Shown piece by piece: positions 44,526 through 55,970 of a stretch of DNA of 64,000 nt. This DNA is from Gambelia wislizenii (taxonomy: Eukaryota; Chordata; Lepidosauria; Squamata; Crotaphytidae): positions 33,851,501-33,915,500 of the forward strand of contig JAUMIR010000001.1 of NCBI GenBank assembly GCA_030847615.1. The letters run 5' to 3'. Made by a program: the position numbers and the translations under genes. Each line of letters opens with the position of its first letter. Position 1 is the stretch's first letter. The notes under the pieces are model-generated. The model was given only the letters and a program-made list of their open reading frames with translations, had not been told where the DNA came from and did not search any database.

Positions 44526-45862
44526 AATCAGGTTCATATAAATAATAGCTTGCAACTCTATTGACTAAACTTGTTTGTTTCATTTTAGAAAGAAAATCAA
44601 TTTCAAATACACAGAAAAGAGAACTAAAAATTTAACTAGAACATGCTGGATGGGGCAAGCTTATTAATTGGAGAACTGAACCTCTCCCTCCTCTCTGTTC
44701 ATCTGAAATTAATAAAACCTGTACAATTACAAGATGGTACAGCTCAGACAGCAGCCCAGGGCTCAAGTTAATCAAAAGAGCACATGTTGAATGCACACAA
44801 GTTAGTTAGGGTTAATCCACTGAAGATGATCCCTCCCTGGTTCTAATTAATGGAGGTGATAGATTGCAGAATGAGAAAATAGGAAGGAAGGATAATGCTG
44901 TCCTGATGGCCTGATGAGGATTCATACATTTAATTGAATTTAGGAGGCTATTCTTGGGGGCAAACAGTTTCTATTTAAAGTTAAGACTGCAGTCTTAGGG
45001 TGTTTCTTCCAGGTGGGCATAAGAAACTTGAAACGGAAAATGTTGTAGACAGGATGTAAGTAAAATGAGCCGATGTGACTTCACACACACACACGTACGT
45101 ATGTGTAAACTAGCTTCCTTCTAGAAATTAAATAAATTGTCCCATTCTTTTGACATAAATATATGGGCCAAGATCCTACTTTGGGGTTACTTAGTGTAAA
45201 TTTCCACATACAGAATTACCAGTTGGGCTATGTAAGCCTTTTATTGAATAGTAATATTGCAAAACTGAACCAAAACACCAAATGTGCAATCAAATGCATA
45301 TGTGCATCCATGCATAGTCACACACAATGCACAATGGTAACGTGCACAAATTTTCTTCTACAACCTTCTGCAAATTTTCTTCTGCAACTCTTCCTCCTCC
45401 TCCTTGATGGCTGAGATCCTGCATCCTCAGACATCACTACGATGATGGAGATCATCATAGAAAAGACTTTTCTATGGGCACCTGTGCAGGTAGAAGGAGC
45501 TATGTCATACCTATTTCTATACAATCATTGGGTGCATATCTACTTATACACAAGATTCAAATGTCCTATTTATATATGATAATGAAGACATGAGGTGCTT
45601 GGCCACAATTAAACTATAAAAGAAGCCATTTTTCAGAAAGTACCCAATTGCTATAACCAACTGTTCAGATTCTCTTGTCCTTCCCTGAACAGCTGAAGGG
45701 TGAGATTAGTGCTATTGGAGAAGAAAAGCTCTGAATGTGGGCTCTTCTCATGCGCATACATTTGAGTCAGGAAAAGGAACCCTTGGTTCACACACATATG
45801 GAACCTAGCAGGCCCATTGTGCTTGAATTACTCATACTCATTTGTTTTCTTGTGCCAACTAG
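44526..45862. other. No gene recognised
   Basis: Contains a short CA/GTA repeat at about 45083-45104. Frames at 45163-45414 and 45318-45524 overlap on opposite strands and have no recognisable domain. Confidence 0.4.
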
Positions 45863-45961
45863 GGGCCCTTTTGTACTACACAATTATAGAGCTATGAGTC
45901 CACTTTAATTGCCATGACTCCATCCCATACAATCCTGGGATTTGCAATTTAGGGAAGGTTA

Positions 45962-46489
45962 CAGTTGGCCATTTATATCCGTGGATTCTGAATCCATCGA
46001 TTCCACCATCCATGGAATACTACTACTACTACTACTACTAATATTTATTTCTTACCCGCCTCTCCCCATGGATCGAGGCAGGGAACAACATATCCACGCA
46101 TATAACAATTAATATCAATTAAAATGCATCTTGTTTAAAAATACATAAATACATCAACACACACAATATCACTTTAAAATAACAAATAAAACCATTACAT
46201 ATTAAAACAGTTTAAAATTCACAGCTTAAAAGTTATCTGAATAGACCTGCCAGAAGAGATTTGTCTTTAATGCTGTTTTAAATTCGGACAGTCTTTGCAA
46301 CTGTCAAATCTCTTCTGGAAGGCTATTCCAGAGTCTAGGAGCTTAAAAATATTCCACCAAAAAAAATTCCAAAAAGCAAACCTTGAGTTTGCCGTTTTAC
46401 TATGCCATTGTAAAGCCATGAGCATCCACCAATTTGGGATCCACAGGGGCTCCTGGAATCAAACCCCAGCAGATACCAAGGGTCCACTG
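45962..46489. mobile_element. pogo-like element nested in MITE-B
   Basis: Ends CAGTTGGCCATTTATATCC and ACCAAGGGTCCACTG, TA on both sides (45960-45961 and 46490-46491). Blocks GAATCCATCGATTCCACC, TTACTATGCCATTGTAAAGC and AACCCCAGCAGATACCAAGG match 29317-29550. It is itself interrupted at 46021 by an L2 tail. Confidence 0.8.
46021..46350 (-). mobile_element. L2 LINE 3' end nested in the pogo-like element
   Basis: Plus text starts with the (TAC)n/(ACT)n tail at 46021-46041, then ATATTTATTTCTTACCCGCCTC, the reverse complement of the L2 3' terminus at 42240-42260, and ends about AAGGCTATTCCAGAGTCTAGG. Third level of nesting at this site. Confidence 0.75.
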
Positions 46490-46623
46490 TATGTAGAATT
46501 CTCATCCTGAGTGCTCAGCCTAGTGCCTCACCAAACTTCCAGTCCTAGGATTCCTTAGGATGTACCCATGGAAATTAAAGTGTGATCATGGCACTATAAC
46601 TGTGTAGCATGAATGGGTCCTAG

Positions 46624-47098
46624 GTGAGGGAAACACATCAGGGCACACACACTTGTGTGTAACCCAGTGGGTTTTTGTAGCCCCCCACTCCTACTAATGC
46701 CCAGAACTGGTAAAGTTACTTTAAAAACTTTCCATGAAGCATGGCTCATGTTTCAACAGTAATGTTTCAACAGTAATTCGTTGGCATTGCTCAATATAAT
46801 GTTTAAACAGTAACTCATTGCATCACTGTGTTGCTCATTAGTAATGTTGTTGGGTTGTTGTTTTTTGGTACTTCTTGTTGCTTAAAAAAAGCAACAAAAA
46901 CACCTTAGGATTTATAAGAGAATGCCGTAAAACTTCTCATAAGAAAGCAAAATTCCTGTCAAAATGTCCTTAAAAATGCTTTAAAATGCCTGTAAAAATA
47001 ACTTTAAATATAACCAGAAAACATTAATTGTTGCAACAATAGTTTCAATGTTACATTTCAAAAGTAATGTGTTGAGTGGGAATGGCATTATTCATTCC
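46624..47098. other. No gene recognised
   Basis: TTCAACAGTAATGTTTCAAC short direct repeats occur near 46752-46780; otherwise nothing identified. Confidence 0.35.
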
Positions 47099-47458
47099 AT
47101 ACCTTCCAACATTTCAGAGATGAAAATCAAGACATGTGAGGCCAAGCAACATTACAGTGTGGCCAACATGGCAAAAAGATATTAATGAGGAAGAACATAC
47201 CATCTGGCAGAGGTTGCAGCAGTTTACTTTTGTCTGAGTCTACTGGGAAGGGCACTATCCTCCCCCATCCCCTGTCCTTTCTTTTCTCTGAGTTGAGTCC
47301 AAAGTACTCTTGCTTTTAACTCCGTTTGCAGCAATTGAAATAATCCAGGATGAAGGGGAAAAGTGGGGAGGGAGAGAGAAACTGGAACATTTTAAAAGTA
47401 GCTGAAAAAGTGGGAGACAGAGGACTGTCCCTGCCAATTTGCGACAGTTGAAGGATAT
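47099..47458. mobile_element. MITE-D copy 1
   Basis: Ends ATACCTTCCAACATTTC and ACAGTTGAAGGATAT are short inverted repeats. TTCATTCC (47091-47098) and GTCATTCC (47459-47466) match at 7 of 8 bases, suggesting an 8-bp duplication and hAT affiliation. A second copy lies at 61815-62150. Confidence 0.65.
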
Positions 47459-47840
47459 GTCATTCCCACATTGCTTTTGGAATGTACCTTTGTAAAGTAA
47501 CTGGTTAGAGGTAACTATGTTGCTTATAAGTTCTGTCACTGTTTCTGGCAAAGGAAAACTGAAATTTCATGCAACTGCTAAAATGAGGCCTTTACTTCCT
47601 TCCATTTCATAATTAAAGGAGACCCTCTGTCCAGCTACTCTTCAGGGTTCTATGGTGAGGGGGGCACTATAGAAAACCACAACTGGTGCTAGTTGTAATT
47701 GCAGGGCAGCCCTGAGAGGGTTGCAGAGGCCCAAAGTGGCCCCCAATCACCCCAAGTTATCAAAATCCACATTAAAGTATAGATTTCATAAGCTTTTAAA
47801 AATGCCTGCACCCCACTATGCCAATAAACATCCCATCATG
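47459..47840. other. No feature recognised
   Basis: No gene or repeat termini seen. Confidence 0.35.
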
Positions 47841-48085
47841 AGGTATATCCACATTGCACAGTTTTGGGTGCCATTTTAGCTGATATGGCTCCATCCTTCC
47901 AAATCCTGGGATTTGTAGTTTGGTGAATGCTTAGAAATTTCTAATCCACTCCCTTGAACTACAACATTAGACCTTTCTGGCAGAAAACTGAATATATATT
48001 TCCAAATTAAATCCCAGGAATCCATAGGACGGAGCACAACAGTTAAAGTGATATCAAAGTGCTGTGAGCATATAGTTAGGGATAG
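47841..48085. mobile_element. Palindromic MITE-B/E-like element
   Basis: GGCTCCATCCTTCCAAATCCTGGGATTTGTAG faces AAATCCCAGGAATCCATAGGACGGAGC. The ends (ATCCACATTGCACAGTTTTGG and CAAAGTGCTGTGAGCATAT) are only partly inverted. Old copy. Confidence 0.55.
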
Positions 48086-49233
48086 TCCCATGAGTAGATA
48101 TTATACAATCCAAAGAAAACATGGTTGGTAAATCAGATGGGGGGCTTCTGCCTCCTCATCAAAAGCCTTCTATTGCTTTTTCATTTACCATTTTCAATGT
48201 GTTCTTTTGTTATTGAATTCAATCACACCCCCTCCCATTATGGTTCCCCGTCCCTGTTTTCTCTTTTCTTCAGGTCCTTTGTTCCAAGTTTCTGAGTGTA
48301 TTGTGAAAAGCTTCCAGGTCCCTCATGCATGTGTGTATAGAGAGAGAAGCCGTCAAATAATTTGCCCTATTTTTCAGGTTAGTGATATATCCTTGCTCAA
48401 GTGGAGGTATCTGTTTCTGATTTATTAACATTTGATCCTCTGGTTTCCTGCCATTGATCAAGCCAAATACTCAGCTCAACTGATGAGTTTTATATGAAAT
48501 CTGATCTTCCAGGAAGAGAGAAAAGTGAGCACCATTTTTAATATTTTCCGATATCCCAATCCCATGGAGCGTGTGTGTGTGTGTGTGCGCACACACAGAG
48601 AGAGAATAATTTCAGGCACCATCTATTTTTATTGCCTTACTCTGCTTAAAATCTGGGGGTGGGTAGTTGGGTGGAGGAGTGAAACATATTTATCAATAGA
48701 GCAGATGTGTGCTTGAGTCATACACATCCTGTAAATTGTATATGCATTTACATGCTTGCACCAAAACATGACTACCAAGTGCCTGTCTGCCATTCAATCT
48801 CAACTTAACTCCCGGTCAAGAAGGTCAGCTCTTTGGCAACATCTGCATTTGATCAGTTTGCACAAAATGGGAGACCTTGCTTAAGCCTCCCTACCCTGAA
48901 GTACTTTAAGAGGCCGTGCATTACAAGACTTGATTCACCGCAACTGCAGCCTCTGCCTTTTTGGAAGCCTCCCCCACCCTGCTTCCCTGCCCCACTTTCT
49001 CAGGAAAAGGCTGAAAGGGAAACCCATGCTGAGAACATAAAACCTTGGATCTTGCAGCCTCACAGTTGAGATCCTATCCTCAACTGCAGACGCTGCCAAA
49101 ATAAAAAGCCACCAGTGAGCTTTCTGTGTTTTCATGAGTACTTCACAAATTGGTTTCATAAAGGTTTCAGTCTGGATCCCACAGAATGATTATATTAGCT
49201 CACTTTTGTAACCTATACTTCCAAAGAATATGG
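48086..49233. other. No gene recognised
   Basis: A (TG)n/(CA)n run sits at about 48569-48597. Several short frames on both strands, none with a recognisable domain. Confidence 0.4.
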
Positions 49234-49637
49234 GCTTGTCTAAACAGGAAGAAATAATGCTTTTACCTGCATATTATACCCAATTTGCAGCAGCATCATT
49301 TTGTTCCTGCAGTGTTTTCTGACCTTCACAAAGCCACGAATCAAGATGGTAGCCACGTCATTTTTTTTCCGCATGGGGGAGCGATCGGGGGAGACACATT
49401 GTTAAAGAAGGGAACCCACCAGCACCTGGAGACAATGAAGAGGGCAGCCACTGCAACGAAGAGGAGGAGAGCCTCCTGTTCTTCAACCATCCTGGTGGCG
49501 GCAGCCTCTGATTCCAGCTGCAACGCGATGGGAGGAACCACCTGGCCAGCCACTGGTTGTGGAGAAGAAAGAGGAGGGTGGCTCTGTAAGGATCCAGTCA
49601 GAACTTCAATTCACTCAGACAACAATCACTAGTCAAA

Positions 49638-49835
49638 GGAGATTTTCAAACACTGTTAACTATTCCACTTTATTTGCTATGGCTGCCTCCTGGGATTTTC
49701 AGTTTAGGGAGGGGCATTTACAACTCTCAGCCAGAGAGATCTTAGGCCTCACTAAACTACAAACCCCAGAATTCCACAGGAGGCAGCAGTTAAAGCGGAA
49801 TAGTAACACTATAACACTGTAGTCTGAAAATCTCC
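49638..49835. mobile_element. MITE-A end-type element with MITE-B core
   Basis: Ends GGAGATTTTCAAACACTG and GTCTGAAAATCTCC with AAA on both sides (49635-49637 and 49836-49838; CAAAG on both sides in the 5-bp reading). The interior TCCTGGGATTTTCAGTTTAGG facing AAACTACAAACCCCAGAATTCC is the MITE-B type core, so this 198-bp element links the two families. Confidence 0.75.
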
Positions 49836-50147
49836 AAAGTGTTTTACTGCAGAGGTAAAGAAGTGAACAGGTCCCAAGTCATTGGCAGAACTGATTCACA
49901 GGAAAAAAGATACAGTTTAAATCAGAAGCTTGAGTTCCCCCCTCTTTCCATCCTCCTTTCTTTTTCCCACGCCTTCAGCAGCTGGGTGACCTTGGAGATA
50001 TATGGTGATCACTCCAGCCCTGGGAACTGTAAGGTGCTCACATTCCATCCCCCCTCCCAACACAGCAACAATATCCAGGCCCCTACTGCGTATGACAGGA
50101 CCCTGGCTGGACTTAGGCTTAGTGAGGCCTAGTTCAGACAGGAATCC

Positions 50148-50312
50148 TGACAGGCTCTTTGCTGCTCCAGCTTCATCTCACCTTTGCAGGCTGGGCTGCC
50201 CCTTCTCTCATGCCTGTCCACCGAGCTCAATGTCAGTGGGCTTTGGAGGACATGAGAGAAGAAGCAGCCCAGCCCAGGAAGGCAAGATGATGCTGGAGTG
50301 GCAAAGAGCCAC
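50148..50312. repeat. Foldback sequence of about 165 bp
   Basis: GGCTCTTTGCTGCTCCAGCTTCATC on the left pairs with GATGATGCTGGAGTGGCAAAGAGCC on the right, and GGCTGGGCTGCCCCTTCTCTCATG with CATGAGAGAAGAAGCAGCCCAGCC, over a short loop near 50225-50245. Confidence 0.85.
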
Positions 50313-50559
50313 CCATCTCTTCTCCGCAACCAGGCAGCTGGCCAGGCAGCTCCTCCCATCCCTTTAAATTGCAGCCGGAATCGGAGGCCAGTACTGCCAT
50401 TGGAATTGATGAAGGGCGGGCAGCTCTCTCCTCCTCTTCATCGCAGTGGCTGCCCTCCTCATTGTCTCCAGGCACTGCCGGGTTCCCTTCTTTGACAGTT
50501 TTTAAAAAAAGTTTTATAAAGTGCATGATTGCTAGCACTTCCAGGTACTTGATGGCAAG

Positions 50560-50929
50560 TCCGCTCCTCACATTAAACTAATCAGATGTTCAGCTCTGCC
50601 CTCTCCAGAATGCACTACAAATCGCATTGGTTGTCCCAATGAGCAGGAGTGTGCATTTCCTTCAGAGTATTTTTTAAAGTTTGGGGAAAGCCATGAAGGA
50701 TTTTCCCACAGAATAATTATTGTTTTTCTCCCCTGCCTTCCTTCTGAATATGTTGAAATGCCACAGGATTCCATTGGGACAAAAGGTATTCTCCTCGATT
50801 TCTATGAGGGGTATTCTCGCCTTAAATTTGTGTGTACATAAGATTCCACATTTTAGCTCCCCAGTACATCTGTGAGGTATGTTTAGGCCTAGAATCATAG
50901 AATCATAGAATGTGCCCCAGTTTACAGGG
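50560..50929. other. No gene recognised
   Basis: A short AGAATCATAGAATCATAGAATG at about 50891-50910 looks like a CR1 tail scrap. Nothing else. Confidence 0.4.
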
Positions 50930-53370
50930 ACCATACAACTTCCCCACCACAAGAGCTCCACTGGCTGCCAGTCTGTTTCTGGTCACAATTCAAAGTGGTT
51001 ATGACCCATAAAGTCCTATTATGGGTTACAGTCTGCCAGATAGCCTGGAGCTAAGCCATAGTAGGACTTCAGTGGATCTCCCCATATGAGTCTGCTCTGC
51101 CCTTGAAATCCCCAAGAGAGGCCTTCCTCTCAGCCCCACCGCCTACACAGGCATGGTTGGTGGGGACATGAGCTATGGATGCCCCTAGGATCTGGAACTC
51201 ACTTCCCAAAAAGGCCAGAATGGCCCCATCTTTGCTGTCCTTCCATCAGCAGGCAAAGACCTTTTCATTCTGACAGGCTTTTAAAACAGAAGGTTTTTAA
51301 GGTATAAGGCTTTTAAGATGGCACTGTATTGTTTTATACTGAACTGTTTTTCTTTTTATCTTTTAAATTGCTTTTTTATCTATTTAAATGTGTGTTTGAT
51401 TTCTTTTAATATTGGACTTAGCTCCCACTTTAGAAGAGACCCTTAAGGCCATACAGCAGATGAAAAACAGCAAGGCAGCTGGGATTGATGGAATCCCACC
51501 TGAAGTTTGGAAACATGGAGGTCATGTACTCCATGGTGAATTCCACGAACTCCTTGTGAATTGCTGGGAAAAGGGGGAACTGCCATCAGATCTCCGAGAT
51601 GCAGTCATCATCACCCTGTACAAGAAAAAAGGAGCAAAATCCAATTGCTCAAACTATCGAGGCATAACACTGCTCTCTATTGCTGGAAAAATCCTTGCAA
51701 GGATACTCCTGAACAGATTAGTTCCTGCCATTGCAGAAGAACTTCTTCCTGAAAGCCAATGTGGCTTCAGAGCCAATAGGAGTACTACAGACATGGTATT
51801 TGCCCTTAGACAACTGCAAGAGAAATGTAGAGAGCAGAACAAGGGTCTCTATGTAACATTTGTTGACCTCAACAAACCCTTTGACACTGTGAGTAAAAAA
51901 GGTCTGTGGCAGATCCTGGAAAGACTAGGATGTCCCCCCAAATTCCTTAAAATGATTATCTTGCAACACGAGGGCCAGCACAGTCAAGTCAGATATGGCG
52001 ATGCTCTTTCAGAGCCCTTTCTAATAACTAATGGAGTGAAGCAAGGTTGTGTTCTTGCTCCAACTTTATTTATAATTTTCTTCAGCATGATGCTCCAAAG
52101 GGCTACGGCAGAGCTTGAAGAAGATGACGGCATCTATGTACGTTACCGTACTGATGGTAGCTTGTTTAACTTAAACCGTCTGAGGGCTCGTATTAAGACT
52201 CTAAACTATCTAGTCCGTGAACTGCTGTTCGCTGATGATGCTGCCCTTGTTGCCCACACAGAAGCAGCTCTGCAGTGCCTAACATCCTGCTTCGCAACAG
52301 CTGCCGAGCTGTTTGGGCTGGAAGTCAACCTGAAGAAAACAGAAGTTCTTTACCAGCCTGCACCACAGGACAAACACCACCATCCCCACATTGCCGTCGG
52401 CAAATCTGTGCTTAAGTCCATTCAGCAGTTCACCTACCTGGGAAGCATCATCTCCTCAGATGCCAAGATTGACAAAGAGATTGATCACAGATTAGCAAAG
52501 GCATATAGCACATTTGGAAGACTTTACAAAAGAGTCTGGAGCAATAAACACCTAAGGTGAAGCACAAAATTCAGTGTGTATAGAGCCATTGTACTGTCTA
52601 TTCTCCTTTATGGGTCTGAAACATGAGTCACCTATCACCACCACTTACGACTCCTCGAGCGCTTTCATCAGCGCTGTTTACACAGAATCCTAAATTTACA
52701 TTGGACTGACTATGTGACGAATGTTGCTGTCCTTGAGTAAGCAGGGATCACCAGCATTGAGGCCATGATATTGAAAACACAGCTGTGCTGGGCAGGGCAC
52801 ATTTCTAGGATGGACGACCATCGCCTCCCCAAAAAAGTACTGTACGGTGAACTCGCCACAGGTCAGCGTAAGAGGGGCGCTCCAAAAAAGTGATACACAG
52901 ACTCCCTGAAACAACATCTCAGGCTCGGCCAAATTGATCACCAACAATGGTCCACCCTGGCCTCACACCGGGAGGCATGGAGACACACTATCCACAATGC
53001 TGCAGCCTTATTTGAGAACTCACGCCAAACAAGTCTTGAAGAGAAACGACAACGCAGAAAGAATCACAACCCAGAAACATCACCCAAGGAGACCTTCTGC
53101 TGTGCTTTCTGCAACCGGATTTGTTTATCTCGGATTGGCCTTTTTAGTCATCAGTGCGCTTGCAGAACATGCGGGATGAGTCCTTCCTGAATCTTCGTTT
53201 GCGAAGAGAAGCCAGAGAGAGAGAATATTGTCAATAGTTTAATTCCATTTTAATGTTGCCTTTTGATATGGTTTTGGCTGTCTTGCTCTTTTTTGGAAAT
53301 TGTAAGCCACCTTGAGTCCCAATTTTTGGGGGAAAGTGGGACATTAAGAAGCACAACCACAACTCAGCCT
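50930..53370 (+). pseudogene. L2-type LINE 3' end split by another LINE
   Basis: Left part 50930-51414 has CACTGGCTGCCAGTCTGTTTC and AAATCCCCAAGAGAGGCCTTCC from the RT C-terminal/3' region. Right part 53224-53370 continues GATATGGTTTTGGCTGTCTTGC and GTAAGCCACCTTGAGTCCC, the 3' UTR and end. The split is exact around AATATTG. No intact frame. Confidence 0.75.
51415..53223 (+). pseudogene. 5'-truncated non-LTR retrotransposon (RT plus C-terminal Cys/His motif)
   Basis: A frame open to 52557 encodes RT motifs in order: KAIQQMKNSKAAGIDGIPPEV, NYRGITLLSIAGKILARILL, ESQCGFRANRSTTDMVFALR, VTFVDLNKPFDTV, ITNGVKQGCVLAPTLFIIFF, LLFADDAALVAH (catalytic FADD) and FTYLGSIISSDAKIDKEID. The same frame continues past four stops (52558, 52624, 52738, 52891) to a C-terminal CAFCNRICLSRIGLFSHQCACRTCG finger and a short 3' end near 53223. 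AATATTG lies on both sides (51408-51414 and 53224-53230), a 7-bp duplication. The 5' endonuclease is absent by truncation. LINE clade is not assigned. The RT core is otherwise largely intact, so the copy is moderately young. Confidence 0.92.
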
Positions 53371-53841
53371 CAGTGTCAGCACTTTGAGTCCTGAGGCAGC
53401 TGCTTGATCCCCTTTCCCTGCCTTGGGGATGGCACAAAACAAGGCCTATCCAGTGACAGCACCACAGTTGTATCCACATAAACAGATAACATAACACTGT
53501 TATCCACAGAACAGATGCTGGGTGCTCCCATATCAGTGGCATGGTGAACCCACTCCAGGTTTTACTCCATGCATTAAACAAGGTGCTGAACCTATTTTAA
53601 AGATAGGGTTCAGAACACTGAACAGCTGAGACTTTAAACTTGGACCAAATTCGCTACCTCATTGGCTTAGATGCTTCCATTGCCCACTCCTGGATGAAAT
53701 TATTATTTTTCTCAAATGGGGCTAACCTACTGACAACCAGAATATTTAACTTCTGCTTTTCTGCACCACAACTTGCCAAAAAAGAAGTGGAACTTTTTGG
53801 GTATGAATATGCTACCTTGGCTGGGATGAATAATCACCCCA

Positions 53842-53935
53842 ATGGCAAAAAGCAATAGATTCCTTGGGATATTATTTGTTGCTCTATTTGGTTTTGTGAT
53901 TGGCATTGTTTATGGTAAAAAGAACTCATATAAGG
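53842..53935 (+). other. Weak candidate first coding exon
   Basis: ATG at 53842 opens MAKSNRFLGILFVALFGFVIGIVYGKKNSYK, a short basic start followed by a hydrophobic span of about 17 residues, as in a signal-anchor. It runs exactly into a good donor-like AAG|GTAAGT at 53935/53936. No family recognised, and no upstream promoter or downstream exon is identified. Chance remains the likeliest explanation, but the pairing is tidy. Confidence 0.18.
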
Positions 53936-54139
53936 TAAGTAGCTGGAACTTGGAGAAACTATTTTCAACTGGGCAGGTGACCATGTTAGAGAAGGCCTGC
54001 ATTGTAGGTCTTCTTTGGTGTTCATTTTCATCAAAATGGGACTCTGGTGGACTGAAATGCCTCATTGAAGCACATGAGGGTTAAGTGATTGTTCTTTGGC
54101 TTTTAGCCATTTCATTGCTGGTATTTGTCATCACCTCTC

Positions 54140-54660
54140 CATTGACGCCCCCTTGTCGTGGGAGAGAGGCTTGCGTACCCTAATGACGTTTTGAGCTATG
54201 CTGGCGGTGGCATAATAGCCACCGGTAGGGTCTCCCATGCCAGACAGGTCAAAACCGAAGGGTCTGACAAAGAGCGTCAAAGGGCAGGATGGGCTCTCTA
54301 GCCTTATGGCAACCGTGCCAGGAGAAGGAAAACTCTAATCCCAAACCCGGGCAGATGGTGCTCGTCCAACCCTGTAAGGTCAACCATCTAAGAGAAGGAA
54401 ACTCTAATCAAACCTACGGCCCGAGGACCTCGCTGCCACGTCCATGCTTGCAAGGCCACGGCAGATGAATCTCTGGTTTAAAGGGTGAGGCCAGTTCTGT
54501 GCACGCTGCGCTCCACCAGAAAAATCCATTGCACAGGCTCGAAGGACAAATCCATTTCCAAAAAAGCCCTGTAGCGACTGGCGAGGGACGAAACCGGCAG
54601 GTGTAAAGATGCACTGGAAGCCGCAGCCCCAACCCTGCATGCAGGCGGTTCATTTGTCAT
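54140..54660. repeat. CpG-rich unassigned repeat
   Basis: About 520 bp with far more CpG than its neighbours (CATTGACGCCCCCTTGTCGTGG, AATAGCCACCGGTAGGG, AGGTCAAAACCGAAGGGTC). Contains AGGAGAAGGAAAACTCTAATC and AGAGAAGGAAACTCTAATC as a spaced direct repeat. I associate such wording with the 5' region of a non-LTR retrotransposon, possibly the family at 51415-53223, but cannot show it here. Confidence 0.4.
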
Positions 54661-55970
54661 CAAGTTGGTGATCCTATGAATGAGAGACCTCCATGAGCCC
54701 TGGTCATCAACAGCCCTTACTGCACTAGATTATATACATTTATGTTGATAAACTGCTTTGTGGGGACCATGTGGTGGTAGTGGTGGTGGTGGTGTGTGTG
54801 TGTAGGAAATAACCCAATGCTCAGGCTGAGTGGTGGATGGCAGGGTCCCCCTCCCCGTAATTAGAGAGGACATGGGAAGGCATCTATACATTTTTGCAAG
54901 TCTGGAGAGGCAGGGGATGTGATCCTGACAGCTGGCTAGACGGTTATCAAAATTCCCAAGGGAACATTTGCATCATTATATTATCATGGCATCATATTAC
55001 ACCTGCCCCCGTCTTATTTACCAAAGCAAAAATGGTGGAACTGGAACAGATGCTTGCTGTTTCTTATGGCACCCTAAACGCACCACATCTAATTCTGCCA
55101 TCAGTAGGGATTTGAAGTTAGCTGTCTTGTACTAAAACCCAGTGCTGTAGCCTATGCATCATGTTAACTGATATTTTATATTATTCATCTTAGAATACAT
55201 ATTGTTTTATTCTTTTGTCTTAAATCCGTTATTAGTCCCAGCTAGAATAGATCCACTGAATCAACTGAAGTTATGTTAATTATTACCAAGTTCCCCTTAA
55301 TTCAATAATTACCAAGTTCCCCTTAATTCAATAATTAAAGTTCCCCTTAATTCAATTAATTTAATTATATCTAGTTGTGGGGCTCAGAACTAGATATAAA
55401 ACTAGGTTTTAATTCTATCAGATTTTGGCTGGCATCCTGTAGTGACATGCACATATGTAAGTCCTGTGTGTGTGGTGAATTATTCACCATAGCGCAATGA
55501 ACGTATTCTGCTGACAGTTACAGAAGCAGAGTCACACATACAGCAATACTGTAATTGTGCATTGAGCATTGCAGTTTCACACTGCAGTTGCCCATTGTGA
55601 ATTATACATTGCATGTTGTGATTGTGCATTGTACAGCATTCGATGTAGCTGAGCATTTCACAACAGCACCCAGTCATTGACATGTATTGTGCCATGTTAC
55701 TATTCTGCACAGAACTTGTGTAATATTGGCATAGTGTATCTCCACATGTAGATATTTACACGGTGCTGTGGGAGTGTTGGATTGCAGCCCTTAATTGTTA
55801 AGATGTCTTGAGTTCTTGTTTTTAAAGTATCTAAGGAGTATAAAATGTACTGCACAAGGAAAAGGGGGAGGAGAAGGAGGAACTTCCTGTTATGAAGGAG
55901 CGTGGAAGATAAAAACTGTTATTGTAAGACTGTCTATCTCATTTGCGGGAGGCTAAAGTGCCCCCAGGAG
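54661..55970. other. No gene; simple and tandem repeats
   Basis: (TGG)n/(TG)n at about 54772-54804. Three near-copies of ACCAAGTTCCCCTTAATTCAATAATT at about 55285-55360. Diverged ATTGTGCATTG units at about 55553-55645. No recognisable coding region. Confidence 0.55.

Larger units (their letters stand above)
45863..46620. mobile_element. MITE-B copy holding a pogo-like element and L2 tail
   Basis: Ends GGGCCCTTTTGTACTACACAATTATAG and its inverted partner ending TGTGTAGCATGAATGGGTCC; TAG occurs on both sides (45860-45862 and 46621-46623). The MITE-B core pieces GATTTGCAATTTAGGGAAGG and TCCAGTCCTAGGATTCC sit on either side of the nested insert 45962-46489. Confidence 0.75.
49400..50500. repeat. 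Long-range inverted repeat pair with a foldback between
   Basis: 49400-49595 (AAAGAAGGGAACCCACCAGC, CTGGAGACAATGAAGAGGGC, CGAAGAGGAGGAGAG, GATGGGAGGAACCACCTGGCC) is matched inversely by about 50318-50498 (GAGGAGGGCAGCCACTGCG and GGATGGGAGGAGCTGCCTGGCC on the minus strand). Identity is roughly 80 percent by eye. Between them are MITE-A copy 10 (49638-49835) and a smaller foldback (50148-50312). The left copy is preceded by GGGCTTGTCTAAAC at 49234, a MITE-C-like end. Confidence 0.7.

Noticed and set aside
55276..55360. Short tandem units considered as a CRISPR-like array
   Set aside because: Units are contiguous without spacers, and the window is clearly vertebrate nuclear DNA.
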